Shown here in pieces: positions 32,559-40,403 of a stretch of 45,100 nucleotides of DNA (position 1 is the stretch's first letter; each line of letters opens with the position of its first letter). The DNA is from TMED69 sp964642505. Lineage in GTDB: Bacteria; Pseudomonadota; Gammaproteobacteria; Ga0077536. The stretch spans positions 1 to 45,100 of the forward strand of contig CAZXQY010000008.1 of the NCBI GenBank assembly GCA_964642505.1, in the 5' to 3' direction. The notes beneath the pieces were generated by a model. That model was given only the letters and a program-made list of their open reading frames with translations. It had not been told where the DNA came from and ran no database searches. The position numbers and the translations under genes were made by a program.

Positions 32559-34623
32559 ATCTCGCTATCCTAAATCCAATGTCTTGTGCTGGGTCGGTAC
32601 CCGATAAACGAAACGATCCTCTTAGTTCAATCTTAGATGAACGTTTCCAGCTCGATCCTTTCACTACGTGCGATGATCCTCCTATCGGTCCTAGCGGGTC
32701 GAGCTCCACACTGGTCTCTGGGTTCCCATCGTAGAAATCGTGTACCCACTCAGCCACATTACCGTCCAGATCGTAGAGTCCCTTACTATTAGAAGAAAAG
32801 CTTCCGACCGGTGCAGAAACAACGAACCCGTCATTGTAATTTTCAACGATAGGCTTCACTTTATTTTTCACGCTTTCATCGGCAAAATTTCCTATTCTGC
32901 TGGGAGGCGGGTATTCCTCACCCCAGGAAAATTTAGAACGGTTGGGTGTTTCTGATATTTGAGCCCACTCCCACTCGGCTTCTGTGGGTAGTCTGTATCC
33001 GGTCGAGTCAGGACGAAAGCCCAATAATTCCCCATATTTGATGACATAGAACGGTTTTAGTCCACTGCGGCGGCTGAGCCAATTGCAAAAGAGAACAGCA
33101 TTCATCCAACTGACATTTGAGACGGGTTGCTCGTTCTCGTTTAGAGATAGCTTCCCAAAACTCCCAGAAAAATGAGAAGCGATAAACTGTCTGTAGTCTC
33201 CGTTGCTGACTTCAGTTTCTGAGAGGTAAAAGGGGCGTTTCAGAACTACTCTACGTAGCGGTTCATTGCGCTGCCTTTGCCGGTCCTTTTTACCCGAGCC
33301 TAACGTGATATTAACATTTTCGAAAAGTTTCATTTTCTGTCCGGTATATGTTTGATCAGGCGAATCCGCTCGATTGCTAGTGTTTTTAGTTAAATTCTCT
33401 TCTTGCGCCTCTTCGACTGTTTTTAGCCTTATTCTAATTCTTTTTTCAAAATTTTTCCTTGGTGTTACTTTTGTCTGATATGTTGCGTAGCCTTTTCGTC
33501 GTATCGTTATCTCATGTTCAAAAGTGGGTAGTTCTAGCACTTGTGTTGCGAAACCTTTAGATTCGCCATTAATAATAAGTTCAGCGTCCTTTGGGATTGT
33601 AGAAAAATATACTGGAGCTAGTTCAGGAATTAATTCCGCTAGATAGGGTATAGTTACATTAGATTCAACCTTGAATTTCTTTTCCAGGATTCGATAGCCT
33701 TTTTTCGTGAATTTCAAAACGTGATTTTTCTCTGGAAGGGCATTTAGTGTAACCGGAGTCTCACCCTTAAACTCGTCATTGAAAAGAACTGTTACTTTTT
33801 CCGGAATGGAAGTCAATCGTAAATATCCATCGCTTTTTGAAAGAGCTATCGTTCCCATATCGATAGGCCGACTTGGTCTGATTCGAATTTTCTTCGTCCA
33901 ATCTTTGTAACCCGATTTTTTTAGCGTTATCGTTTTATTTCCTTGTAGCACCTCTATTTTTAACGGAGTGATCCCGACCCGTTTCCCATCGATTAGAAAC
34001 TCTGCCGTGGCTGGCCTAGAGTTGATCTGAACGTTGGCCCAAGCAGGCTCTAATCGGATATCCAAATTTTGTGTTGCTCCTCGACCTTCCACAAGAAATT
34101 TGATTTCGAAAGGCAGATATCGATCTGCTCTGGCTTCAATTTGCCGTTGGCCAGCGGCAATCGATTTTATTAAATTGGGAATTTTACCTCGCTTCTCTCC
34201 ATCAATATATAGGTCGGCTTCGCCTACTGGTTGTAAGGATATATCGAGATTACCTGGGAGAGGTATCAAAGATACTTGATGCGTCTGTATATCGTCGCTC
34301 GTAATTTTAATTTGTCCAACAAAAGGGTAGTAGCCATCCGACGTGACTTCCAATTCTCGATTTCCGGCTCGCAAAAGCCATCGACTACCAATTTTTATCG
34401 AAGGCCAGGATATTATGTTAATACTAGCGGTTTCCGGTAACGTTAAAATACTTACAGACCTAGCGGTTAGAACATACCAAACCGATAAGAGAGAGACGGC
34501 TAGAATCCCGTAAAAACCCAATTTGCCGAAATTTAAGTTGAAATATCTAGGGGGCGTTTTCAGTCTGATCGGTATGAACTTGGTAATCTCAATCGGTCTC
34601 CCGTATTGGTTTTGTCGGGCCAC
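32548..34623 (-). CDS. Membrane-anchored multi-PEGA protein with degenerate FGE/SUMF1 domain
   Basis: The N terminus (about 1-34) is basic and cytoplasmic, then one transmembrane helix (about 35-52; LGFYGILAVSLLSVWYVL) exports the rest. Residues about 55-400 hold four to five PEGA-type beta repeats, recognisable by the D/NGE..G.TP... and GY..... pattern (for example DGKRVGITPLKIEV, KSGYKDW, NGESKGFATQVLEL). The last about 230 residues form an FGE-sulfatase domain (FYLSETEVSNGDYRQF; GYRLPTEAEWEWA; GNVAEWVHD; GFRIARYAR). The copper-binding cysteines of true FGE are absent: the segment reads VVKGSSWKRSSKIELRG. It is therefore probably a binding module. Start GTG 34623 abuts the upstream TAG; AAAGGAGGT lies 11 bases before. 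Confidence 0.85.
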   Translation of the reverse strand: MARQNQYGRPIEITKFIPIRLKTPPRYFNLNFGKLGFYGILAVSLLSVWYVLTARSVSILTLPETASINIISWPSIKIGSRWLLRAGNRELEVTSDGYYPFVGQIKITSDDIQTHQVSLIPLPGNLDISLQPVGEADLYIDGEKRGKIPNLIKSIAAGQRQIEARADRYLPFEIKFLVEGRGATQNLDIRLEPAWANVQINSRPATAEFLIDGKRVGITPLKIEVLQGNKTITLKKSGYKDWTKKIRIRPSRPIDMGTIALSKSDGYLRLTSIPEKVTVLFNDEFKGETPVTLNALPEKNHVLKFTKKGYRILEKKFKVESNVTIPYLAELIPELAPVYFSTIPKDAELIINGESKGFATQVLELPTFEHEITIRRKGYATYQTKVTPRKNFEKRIRIRLKTVEEAQEENLTKNTSNRADSPDQTYTGQKMKLFENVNITLGSGKKDRQRQRNEPLRRVVLKRPFYLSETEVSNGDYRQFIASHFSGSFGKLSLNENEQPVSNVSWMNAVLFCNWLSRRSGLKPFYVIKYGELLGFRPDSTGYRLPTEAEWEWAQISETPNRSKFSWGEEYPPPSRIGNFADESVKNKVKPIVENYNDGFVVSAPVGSFSSNSKGLYDLDGNVAEWVHDFYDGNPETSVELDPLGPIGGSSHVVKGSSWKRSSKIELRGSFRLSGTDPAQDIGFRIARYAR

Positions 34624-36087
34624 CTAGTTAATTACCTCCTTTATGCATATCATCTCCGTAATTTTTGTGGTTTGGCCAGGTTGGAGCGCGAAGGTTTTTC
34701 TGCATTCTTTATAGCCTCTTCTACGACCGATTAGAGTGTACTCACCAGGCCTCAAATTTATTGACTTTTCTAAAAACACTCCCAATTCTCCATTTCTGCT
34801 TAAATCCACACTAGTCTTCCCATCTGAGCGGATCAACACTGTAATCGGCTTACGGGAAAGTACTAACACGGTTTCCATTTCGCTGATCTGTTTCGATAGT
34901 TTCGCACCTCTTGGACGTTCTTTTTTGGCTTTCGATAGAACAGTCTCAGCCTTCCTATATGCCTTCTCATTCAGAAGTTGCAGGGGTTCATTTAGGTATC
35001 CTAGCATTTGTTTTTCCAGTCGCACACGAGTCCTTGCTATTTCTCGTTCTTTTTTTGCTCGATCAAGTGACGCGTCAATTTCCAGGATTTGCGAAAAATT
35101 TTGATAAGCCTCTTGCCAATTTTCATTGATTTTTGCTTGGTTCGCTTTTTTCTCGTAATTTTCAATATCATAATTTATTTTGGCGTTATTTACTTCATCG
35201 ACGGCTCTCATCGGAGCTTCTCTGTTACCAAATAATTTGTAAGCCGAAATGAACGATTTCTCTGCTTCATTAAATAATCTCTGGTTTAAATTTGTATAAC
35301 CCTTCGACATCAAATCGTAGTATTCCTTTTCTTTCTCCGAAAGTTTTAGGCGTTGGATTGTCGCTCGGGCGGCTGTAGACTCCGGGTCTATTCGAAGAGC
35401 TTCCTGGAGCGCTGACCTGGCTTTGTCTAAGGCATTCATTTTTTCAAAACTCTTACCTTGCTCGATCAAAGAAAAAACTTTGTCTAGATTTACTGCTCTT
35501 TCCAGGCCTCGTTGGGCGTGGGAATGATTCGGTCGAATTTTCAGTACTTTGTCGAACGCTTGATATGCTTCGTTCGAATCTTGAGTTTGTAACGCCAGGT
35601 CGCCTTTGGCAACTAGATTGTCGATGAGTAGTGGTACTTTTTTGACAAGCCTTTTAGCTCTTTCTTCCACCACCACGAAATTTTCTAGAGCACTGGCATA
35701 GTGTTTTGTTCGATAATTCAACTGTCCCTGATCAATTATTTCCTTGATTTCCGACCAGTCAGATTTCGCCCAAATTTCAGGACTCAAATTTTCTAGAGCG
35801 TCAACCGACACGAGGGCTTTTCTGAGGGCGGATTGAGTCTTTTTCCTATCGGCTTCTAAACTTTTTTCAACGGAGTTTAGTTTTTGTTCATCTTTTGCTT
35901 GCTCCTGTTGCCGGGAAATGTTGACTACATTTTGACTTTCGGGTTTGCTGAGAAACGTAGGTAGTACAAAAAACACGAAAATTAGTAAAGCCGACAAAAA
36001 GATAGCTATCCTGATGTGTTTTTTGCTTGCCTCTACCGGATCTTGCTTCTCAAAATGATCGTCTAGTTTGAATTTTGTACTCGCCAA
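34624..36087 (-). CDS. Membrane-anchored TPR protein with PEGA-like C-terminal domain
   Basis: This 487-residue protein has a short cytoplasmic tail and one transmembrane helix (about 26-46; IAIFLSALLIFVFFVLPTFL). A charged coiled coil (about 55-100) follows, then a series of tetratricopeptide-like repeats (about 115-395; for example ALENFVVVEERAKRLV, AYQAFDKVLKIRPNHSHA and ARSALQEALRIDPESTAA). The C terminus (about 405-487) is a PEGA-like beta domain with LRPGEYTLIGRRRGYKE and QPGQTTKITEMICIKEV. The bulk is periplasmic. Start is TTG 36087 (no better in-frame start). Its stop abuts the GTG of the PEGA/SUMF1 gene. I infer a scaffold that bridges the inner-membrane machine to other envelope parts. 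Confidence 0.75.
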   Translation of the reverse strand: MASTKFKLDDHFEKQDPVEASKKHIRIAIFLSALLIFVFFVLPTFLSKPESQNVVNISRQQEQAKDEQKLNSVEKSLEADRKKTQSALRKALVSVDALENLSPEIWAKSDWSEIKEIIDQGQLNYRTKHYASALENFVVVEERAKRLVKKVPLLIDNLVAKGDLALQTQDSNEAYQAFDKVLKIRPNHSHAQRGLERAVNLDKVFSLIEQGKSFEKMNALDKARSALQEALRIDPESTAARATIQRLKLSEKEKEYYDLMSKGYTNLNQRLFNEAEKSFISAYKLFGNREAPMRAVDEVNNAKINYDIENYEKKANQAKINENWQEAYQNFSQILEIDASLDRAKKEREIARTRVRLEKQMLGYLNEPLQLLNEKAYRKAETVLSKAKKERPRGAKLSKQISEMETVLVLSRKPITVLIRSDGKTSVDLSRNGELGVFLEKSINLRPGEYTLIGRRRGYKECRKTFALQPGQTTKITEMICIKEVIN

Positions 36088-36201
36088 TTGCGATTTGCCT
36101 TTTAATTTATTGACTGGCTTCTTCTAGAAAATTCGCCTTCTTTTCTTGAAATGCCATTGTATGGTCGACGGAGGGGTCAAAAATAAGCTCGTGGAAGGTC
36201 G

Positions 36202-37077
36202 TTATAAACCTGATTTGTATTTTTCATATTCTTTCCAAAGCTTTCGGCGCAATTCTGAATTTTGCTCGGAGCTAGCCGCTTCTTGTAACTGCCTCGCAAC
36301 AATATCGTCGTCTCTAATGTCCTGCGAATTGCTTGGCGGCTCGAAGGCTCTTCCATTCCCGTTTTCGAGGTGTTCATCGTTGCGAGAATGCCAGCTGCTA
36401 GACTCGGCTTCAGTAGTTGAAAAGTCTTTTTGGCTTTCTGTCGGCATTGTTTCTATCTTTCGTGTACTACCGTCCTTAGTCTGGGAAGATTTTACCTGAT
36501 TCTCTTTATGGAAATCAGACGACTGATCGCTGATTTTTCCTTTTGTTTGTACGGTTAATTGTTTTCCTACATTCATAATAGGACCAACGTTTTCACTTGA
36601 AGTAGTCGGGTCGTAGGAATAATTTGTTGACTGAGAGCCGCTTAGGCGGCCTCGTCTAGTGAATTCCTGTTGCTGCTCTATATTTGTGGTTCCGATGTTA
36701 TTAGTGGTACGCGAAAAGGAATCCGTCGCGGCAGGATGCTCCTTGTCGTTCTCCGAGTCTTTTTGGAATTCTCTCTCGCTGTGTTTCCCTCCGGAATCGA
36801 ATGAATCATTACTTTGATTTGATCTGGATCTGGGCGACTGGTTTAGTTGGCCAGTGGCCCTTTCTTTTTGGCTCTTCGTTTTGGCGGATTGATGAGAAAT
36901 GGCTACCTCTTCGATTGTTACTTCCGCGGCGTTCTCCGACGGGGTCGGGTAAGAGTAGTTATCGTGGTCTATTTTGCTCGACTCATGGCTGTTGGGTCTT
37001 ATATTTTTTGAATTGCAACCGGTAACGCTAGCAGCAACCAGTATCACGGTTGAAACCCCGACCGAACTTATTCTCAA
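36202..37077 (-). CDS. Ser/Asn/Gln-rich lipoprotein, first gene of the envelope-machine operon
   Basis: The product is a 291-residue predicted lipoprotein. A signal peptide with lipobox VTGC puts Cys21 at the mature N terminus, followed by Asn and Ser, which do not suggest an inner-membrane retention signal. Residues about 30-245 are low-complexity and disordered, rich in Ser, Asn, Gln, Thr and charged residues. The last about 40 residues look ordered and helical (DDDIVARQLQEAASSEQ, then LRRKLWKEYEKYKSG). Start is TTG 37077, with GGAGAG upstream; a TATAAT box lies about 63 bases before it. A gap of 114 bases to the TPR gene holds nothing I recognise. The protein could tether the complex to the outer membrane. 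Confidence 0.7.
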   Translation of the reverse strand: MRISSVGVSTVILVAASVTGCNSKNIRPNSHESSKIDHDNYSYPTPSENAAEVTIEEVAISHQSAKTKSQKERATGQLNQSPRSRSNQSNDSFDSGGKHSEREFQKDSENDKEHPAATDSFSRTTNNIGTTNIEQQQEFTRRGRLSGSQSTNYSYDPTTSSENVGPIMNVGKQLTVQTKGKISDQSSDFHKENQVKSSQTKDGSTRKIETMPTESQKDFSTTEAESSSWHSRNDEHLENGNGRAFEPPSNSQDIRDDDIVARQLQEAASSEQNSELRRKLWKEYEKYKSGL

Positions 37078-37101
37078 TTTTACTCTCCAAGCTATTTAAG
37101 C

Positions 37102-37125
37102 GACTTTGTTTATTTTTTCAAAGTC
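37102..37125 (-). promoter_or_regulatory. 7-bp inverted repeat in the leader of the lipoprotein gene
   Basis: GACTTTG (37102-37108) and CAAAGTC (37119-37125) form a perfect stem with a 10-base AT-only loop. It lies just after the predicted transcription start of the operon. It is not followed by a U-run in either direction, so an operator or leader hairpin is more likely than a terminator. Confidence 0.4.
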
Positions 37126-37139
37126 ATTGCAAAACACAT

Positions 37140-37145
37140 ATTATA
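37140..37145 (-). promoter_or_regulatory. Predicted -10 box of the envelope-machine operon
   Basis: On the minus strand TATAAT matches the -10 consensus exactly, in an AT-rich gap after the amidotransferase-like gene. No good -35 lies 16-18 bases upstream. Transcription would begin near 37133, giving a leader of about 55 bases before TTG 37077. Confidence 0.45.
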
Positions 37146-37252
37146 AGTTTTAATATTGGCATTCACTGAAACAAAAAGATATTAAATTTGTTCCTATTGA
37201 CTATATAAATACTTTTCTTCTAATACGGGTCCTTTATTCGATATTTTCGCAA

Positions 37253-37966
37253 TCACAGGAAACGAATACTTTTTATCCAATATTCAATAAAACCATTCAT
37301 TGTTTTCATGTATATTTCCAAAAAGTTATCCCCTATATATTGAAGTTCTTCAAAAGTTTGTTTTGTCGCGGAAACTGTCAAAGGTGCTCGTTCAGCCTCT
37401 TCGAGAAACCACCTGTAGGCTTTTGAGTTAAGGCTAGATACAAAATTGAGTGATGTTAAATTTCCACTAACGTAAGCTGATATTTCTTTTTTATTTGTCC
37501 TGAATAGAATATGGGCGTGTTTCGGTGGGTTGACAAAATTTCTACCGTATACGAAAACTTTGTCCGGTATGTACGAATTTTTTATGATGGGCTTTGTTGT
37601 CGTAACGGGGAGCCATCCTCTATGGAATCTATCGTGGCGGACTATTGCCCCGTGAGTAGGACCGGTTAGGATCGAGCTGGAGCCCAGAGATAAAATTGCC
37701 TTTTTTGAACGATTTAAATTCCGAATCAACTCTACTTCGGCAGCAAAGAGTTTTAATTTCAAGTCTGGAGTCGGGCTGTCCACTAGGATCACACCGATAA
37801 CAGAGTCAATTAATTTTCTCGATGGCAACTCGGTCGCGCTTCTGGGCGCTAATTTTATACCCACCAAATTGTTTCTAGCTAGAGAATCTAAAAGATAGTC
37901 CGTCGGAATGAAAGTGTCATGTTGGAGTAGGATTACCCGTCCCTGGGATCGGATTCCACTTTTCAA
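37253..37966 (-). CDS. Class-I glutamine-amidotransferase-like pseudoenzyme
   Basis: The sequence follows the GMP-synthase-like class-I amidotransferase fold. VILLQHDTF at residues 11-19 matches the family's first strand, LFAAEVELIRNLNRSKKAIL leads to the nucleophile elbow, and RGWLPVTTT matches the following E.GW.PV.L segment. Every catalytic position appears lost: the elbow that should read G-x-C-x-G is SLGSSS, the usual WHGD is VYGRN, and the LQFHPE with catalytic His and Glu is LNFVSS. I choose TTG 37966, which shares two bases with the upstream TGA (TTGA) and has AGGAAA nine bases before, giving 237 residues; the longer frame from 38017 overlaps the thioesterase. It is third in an operon after a ketosynthase and a thioesterase. 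Confidence 0.6.
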   Translation of the reverse strand: MKSGIRSQGRVILLQHDTFIPTDYLLDSLARNNLVGIKLAPRSATELPSRKLIDSVIGVILVDSPTPDLKLKLFAAEVELIRNLNRSKKAILSLGSSSILTGPTHGAIVRHDRFHRGWLPVTTTKPIIKNSYIPDKVFVYGRNFVNPPKHAHILFRTNKKEISAYVSGNLTSLNFVSSLNSKAYRWFLEEAERAPLTVSATKQTFEELQYIGDNFLEIYMKTMNGFIEYWIKSIRFL

Positions 37967-38385
37967 TCCGTTTTTCCTAGCGAGCCGAGAGAGGAGAGTA
38001 GGAATTTTCCTTCGCATTCGGCAATCAGTCTGTTATTTTTTTTTGATTTTATTTTGCTTTCAAGGAGTAGTAGTTTCCCCTTCATTTTGGAGAGTCTACA
38101 ACTTATCATTCCAGTTTCTCCGACAAGCATGTGCGACCGATACCGAATTTCCGCTTTAGCAGTGTAGCCAAACGCACCTTGTAGATAGAACCAGTTCGCC
38201 ATCGCGTCGTCGAGCACCGCGTAAATAATTCCTCCATGTACTATTTCTCCAAAGCCGACGTGGATACGGGAGGCTGTAAACTGCCCTAGGCAGACGTCGT
38301 TTTCGATTTGAAAATTTATTTTCAGGCCAGCCGGATTATCCTTGCCGCACACGAAACAATTGTCGGCCTCAGTCAATTCTTTCAT
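37963..38385 (-). CDS. Hotdog-fold thioesterase (PaaI-like)
   Basis: This 140-residue acyl-CoA or acyl-ACP thioesterase has the single-hotdog fold. The active-site segment is IVHGGIIYAVLDDAMANWF (HGG with the following Asp). An N-terminal CFVCGKDNPAGLKI motif occurs in a subgroup of these enzymes. Core strands include AKAEIRYRSHMLVGETG. ATG 38385 lies five bases after the ketosynthase stop, so the two genes are co-transcribed. Its TGA interlocks with the TTG of the next gene. A role in releasing or editing acyl chains made by the ketosynthase is inferred from position; the chain length is unknown. Confidence 0.85.
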   Translation of the reverse strand: MKELTEADNCFVCGKDNPAGLKINFQIENDVCLGQFTASRIHVGFGEIVHGGIIYAVLDDAMANWFYLQGAFGYTAKAEIRYRSHMLVGETGMISCRLSKMKGKLLLLESKIKSKKNNRLIAECEGKFLLSSLGSLGKTD

Positions 38386-38390
38386 AAAAA

Positions 38391-40274
38391 CTAAACCATA
38401 TCCTTATAGCTATTTTCCAAGGCGAACGGGATATTGCTTTTTAATCCTCGAATATTTATTCCTTTTTCGTTTATTGAGATATCTTCGTCCTCTATGAGGT
38501 CTCTGCCAAAGTTATAGATTGGTTCAAATTTTCCTTCGAGACATTTTTTGTCGTAGTCTTCGCAAGTCCGTATAATTTTGCTTCTTCTTTCTAAGTATTG
38601 ATTAAAATCTTTAGCCCCATAGCGGTTTTTCAGCATCGATTCCGTTAGCTCCGGAGCGATAACAGTCCCCGTAGCATTGTTACCCCCAAAACCTTTTGAA
38701 TTGAGAAAGCAAAGTTGTGCATCCTCACCTAATTGGATGTCTTTTATAGCAACGGTAAGTCTTTCATCAAACACATCGGGCGCCACAGCATTTATAGTTT
38801 TAATTCCAGGTAGTACTTTTTCTCTGAGCACTCCTAAGGCGTTAGTTAATTGATCCGCGCTTGCTGGAGCTAGAGAATGTCCAACAAACGCCTTGACCGC
38901 CGTGACCGGCCAATCGTGTATGTCAAATGCCTTAGCAACCGTATCGAAAACCCTGGATTCAGTTACCCGATTTTGAGGGGTGCTTGAGCCATGTGCTTGC
39001 AAAAAGCTTCGTTTCCGAACAATTTTACTACCGAAAACATTCTGGGCAGCTGAAACGGCTTTGGCCAATGTAATATAATTCCCCGGGCCGGGGGCAGATA
39101 TGGACTTTTTAAATCCGTCGGCGCTGACGAAAACAGGTAGTAGACTCCCATGAATATTTGCCCCTAATTCGATAGCTAGGGCATCATCCATCAACACGAA
39201 ATACTGACCAGATTCACCCAGGGTAAAACCGCAATTCTCTCCAAACGGTCTTGACGCTCGTTGATAATCAGGACGGTCGCTAGCATCAATTTTTTTTAAA
39301 TCGGCATCAGTTGCTAGAGCACTCATCGCCGCAAACCCCTCAATTACTTCGGGTTCTAGCGGCGACTCGGCATTTCCGACAACGACCACTTTTCGTCGAC
39401 CTTCTTGAATGTCCTCAACGGCCAGTCGTAGATTGTAAAGAAAGGTTGCACATGCTCCAACATTTGCGCCGGTCGCGCCGATATTACCAAGCACATAGGC
39501 GTTTATGAAATCTGCCGGCATCGTATTTAGACCAAGGGGCAGCTGCTTAGAGCTAACGCGTTTGCCCTTAAGTCTGGCTTGAAGCATTCCGCCGGTGCCG
39601 TGTGAATCGAGCTGGGCCATCGCACTTGCAGAATATACCCCGATGTCGTCAAGTTTAACTATTCGTCTAATATCATCCCAATCAATACCAATCGATTGTA
39701 TGGCGTCAGAGGCACCTACTATGGCAAGCTGTAGTCCCCTAGGATGGAATCTGGATTTGTAAAGGGAAGCTAAGTCAAAACCGTCCGGTAATTGCCCCCC
39801 TGATTGAACAGACAACGGATAAGAAATTTCGGCTTTTGCACTATTGGAGTTAGAAATTCTTATTGTAGCGTAATCGCCTTTTTTTTCTGCGACACTCCAC
39901 CCATCAGGTAACCTTTCCGGAATTTCCGATATGGCAAGTCTGATGGTGGCGTTATTGCCAGGCACTCCGATTGTTTGAGATACGGCATTGTGATCGAAAT
40001 GTTTTAGCGAAATTTGTCTAACGAGGCTCCCATTTAGCACGTTCTCTTCTAGTAATCTAAAATCCCGATCGGTTAAAGGAGCCCCATCGTTTTTTTCAAG
40101 ACTTCCGTGAACCAATCTGGCTAGGCCCATGAGTGCTGCTAACGAACAAATTGTTTGCCTCTGGACTTTTGGAGATAGGCTTTGGTAGATAGTTCTGTGA
40201 TAACTGTGGTGAAAGGAGGCTCTGCCCGCAGCATTAAACCCACCAAATCCAACTATGACCGGTAGCGGTTTCAC
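38391..40274 (-). CDS. fabY: Long beta-ketoacyl synthase, FabY-like
   Basis: A 627-residue ketosynthase resembling Pseudomonas FabY, which starts fatty-acid synthesis by condensing acetyl-CoA with malonyl-ACP in place of FabH. The N terminus (LPVIVGFGGFNAAGRASFHH) matches that type, with an extra about 180 residues before the thiolase core. The catalytic triad is visible: Cys275 in NVGACATFLYNL, His428 in QAHGSSTPQN, and His466 in FVGHSLAP. NSKGFGGNNA closes the fold. Start is GTG 40274 with GAGGA seven bases before. It is the first gene of a three-gene operon with the thioesterase and the amidotransferase-like protein, and divergent from a GlxA/AraC regulator. The FabY assignment rests on N terminus and length. 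Confidence 0.75.
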   Translation of the reverse strand: MKPLPVIVGFGGFNAAGRASFHHSYHRTIYQSLSPKVQRQTICSLAALMGLARLVHGSLEKNDGAPLTDRDFRLLEENVLNGSLVRQISLKHFDHNAVSQTIGVPGNNATIRLAISEIPERLPDGWSVAEKKGDYATIRISNSNSAKAEISYPLSVQSGGQLPDGFDLASLYKSRFHPRGLQLAIVGASDAIQSIGIDWDDIRRIVKLDDIGVYSASAMAQLDSHGTGGMLQARLKGKRVSSKQLPLGLNTMPADFINAYVLGNIGATGANVGACATFLYNLRLAVEDIQEGRRKVVVVGNAESPLEPEVIEGFAAMSALATDADLKKIDASDRPDYQRASRPFGENCGFTLGESGQYFVLMDDALAIELGANIHGSLLPVFVSADGFKKSISAPGPGNYITLAKAVSAAQNVFGSKIVRKRSFLQAHGSSTPQNRVTESRVFDTVAKAFDIHDWPVTAVKAFVGHSLAPASADQLTNALGVLREKVLPGIKTINAVAPDVFDERLTVAIKDIQLGEDAQLCFLNSKGFGGNNATGTVIAPELTESMLKNRYGAKDFNQYLERRSKIIRTCEDYDKKCLEGKFEPIYNFGRDLIEDEDISINEKGINIRGLKSNIPFALENSYKDMV

Positions 40275-40331
40275 GGTTTTTCCTCACTACAATTTAATTA
40301 GGAGCGGATTGTAGTCCTAAACACTGATGAT

Positions 40332-40371
40332 AATTAAGCCAATTGAGCCAGTTAATGTGGTAAATTAGCCA
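40332..40371 (+). promoter_or_regulatory. Three AATT(R)AGCCA repeats in the fabY / regulator divergent promoter
   Basis: AATTAAGCCA (40332-40341), AATTGAGCCA (40341-40350) and AATTAGCCA (40363-40371) are in the same direction. The first two starts are 9 bases apart and the third is 22 bases further. They lie in the 129-base gap between the ketosynthase operon and the GlxA/AraC gene, so they are candidate operator half-sites for that regulator. Confidence 0.45.
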
Positions 40372-40403
40372 TAAATATTCTGGATAATTCTGATGGAGTA
40401 ACT

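Noticed and set aside
28168..37077. Zorya defence system
   Set aside because: A MotA-like channel is present, but there is no ZorB with an OmpA-type peptidoglycan domain and no ZorC, ZorD or ZorE effector. The resemblance is limited to the stator idea.
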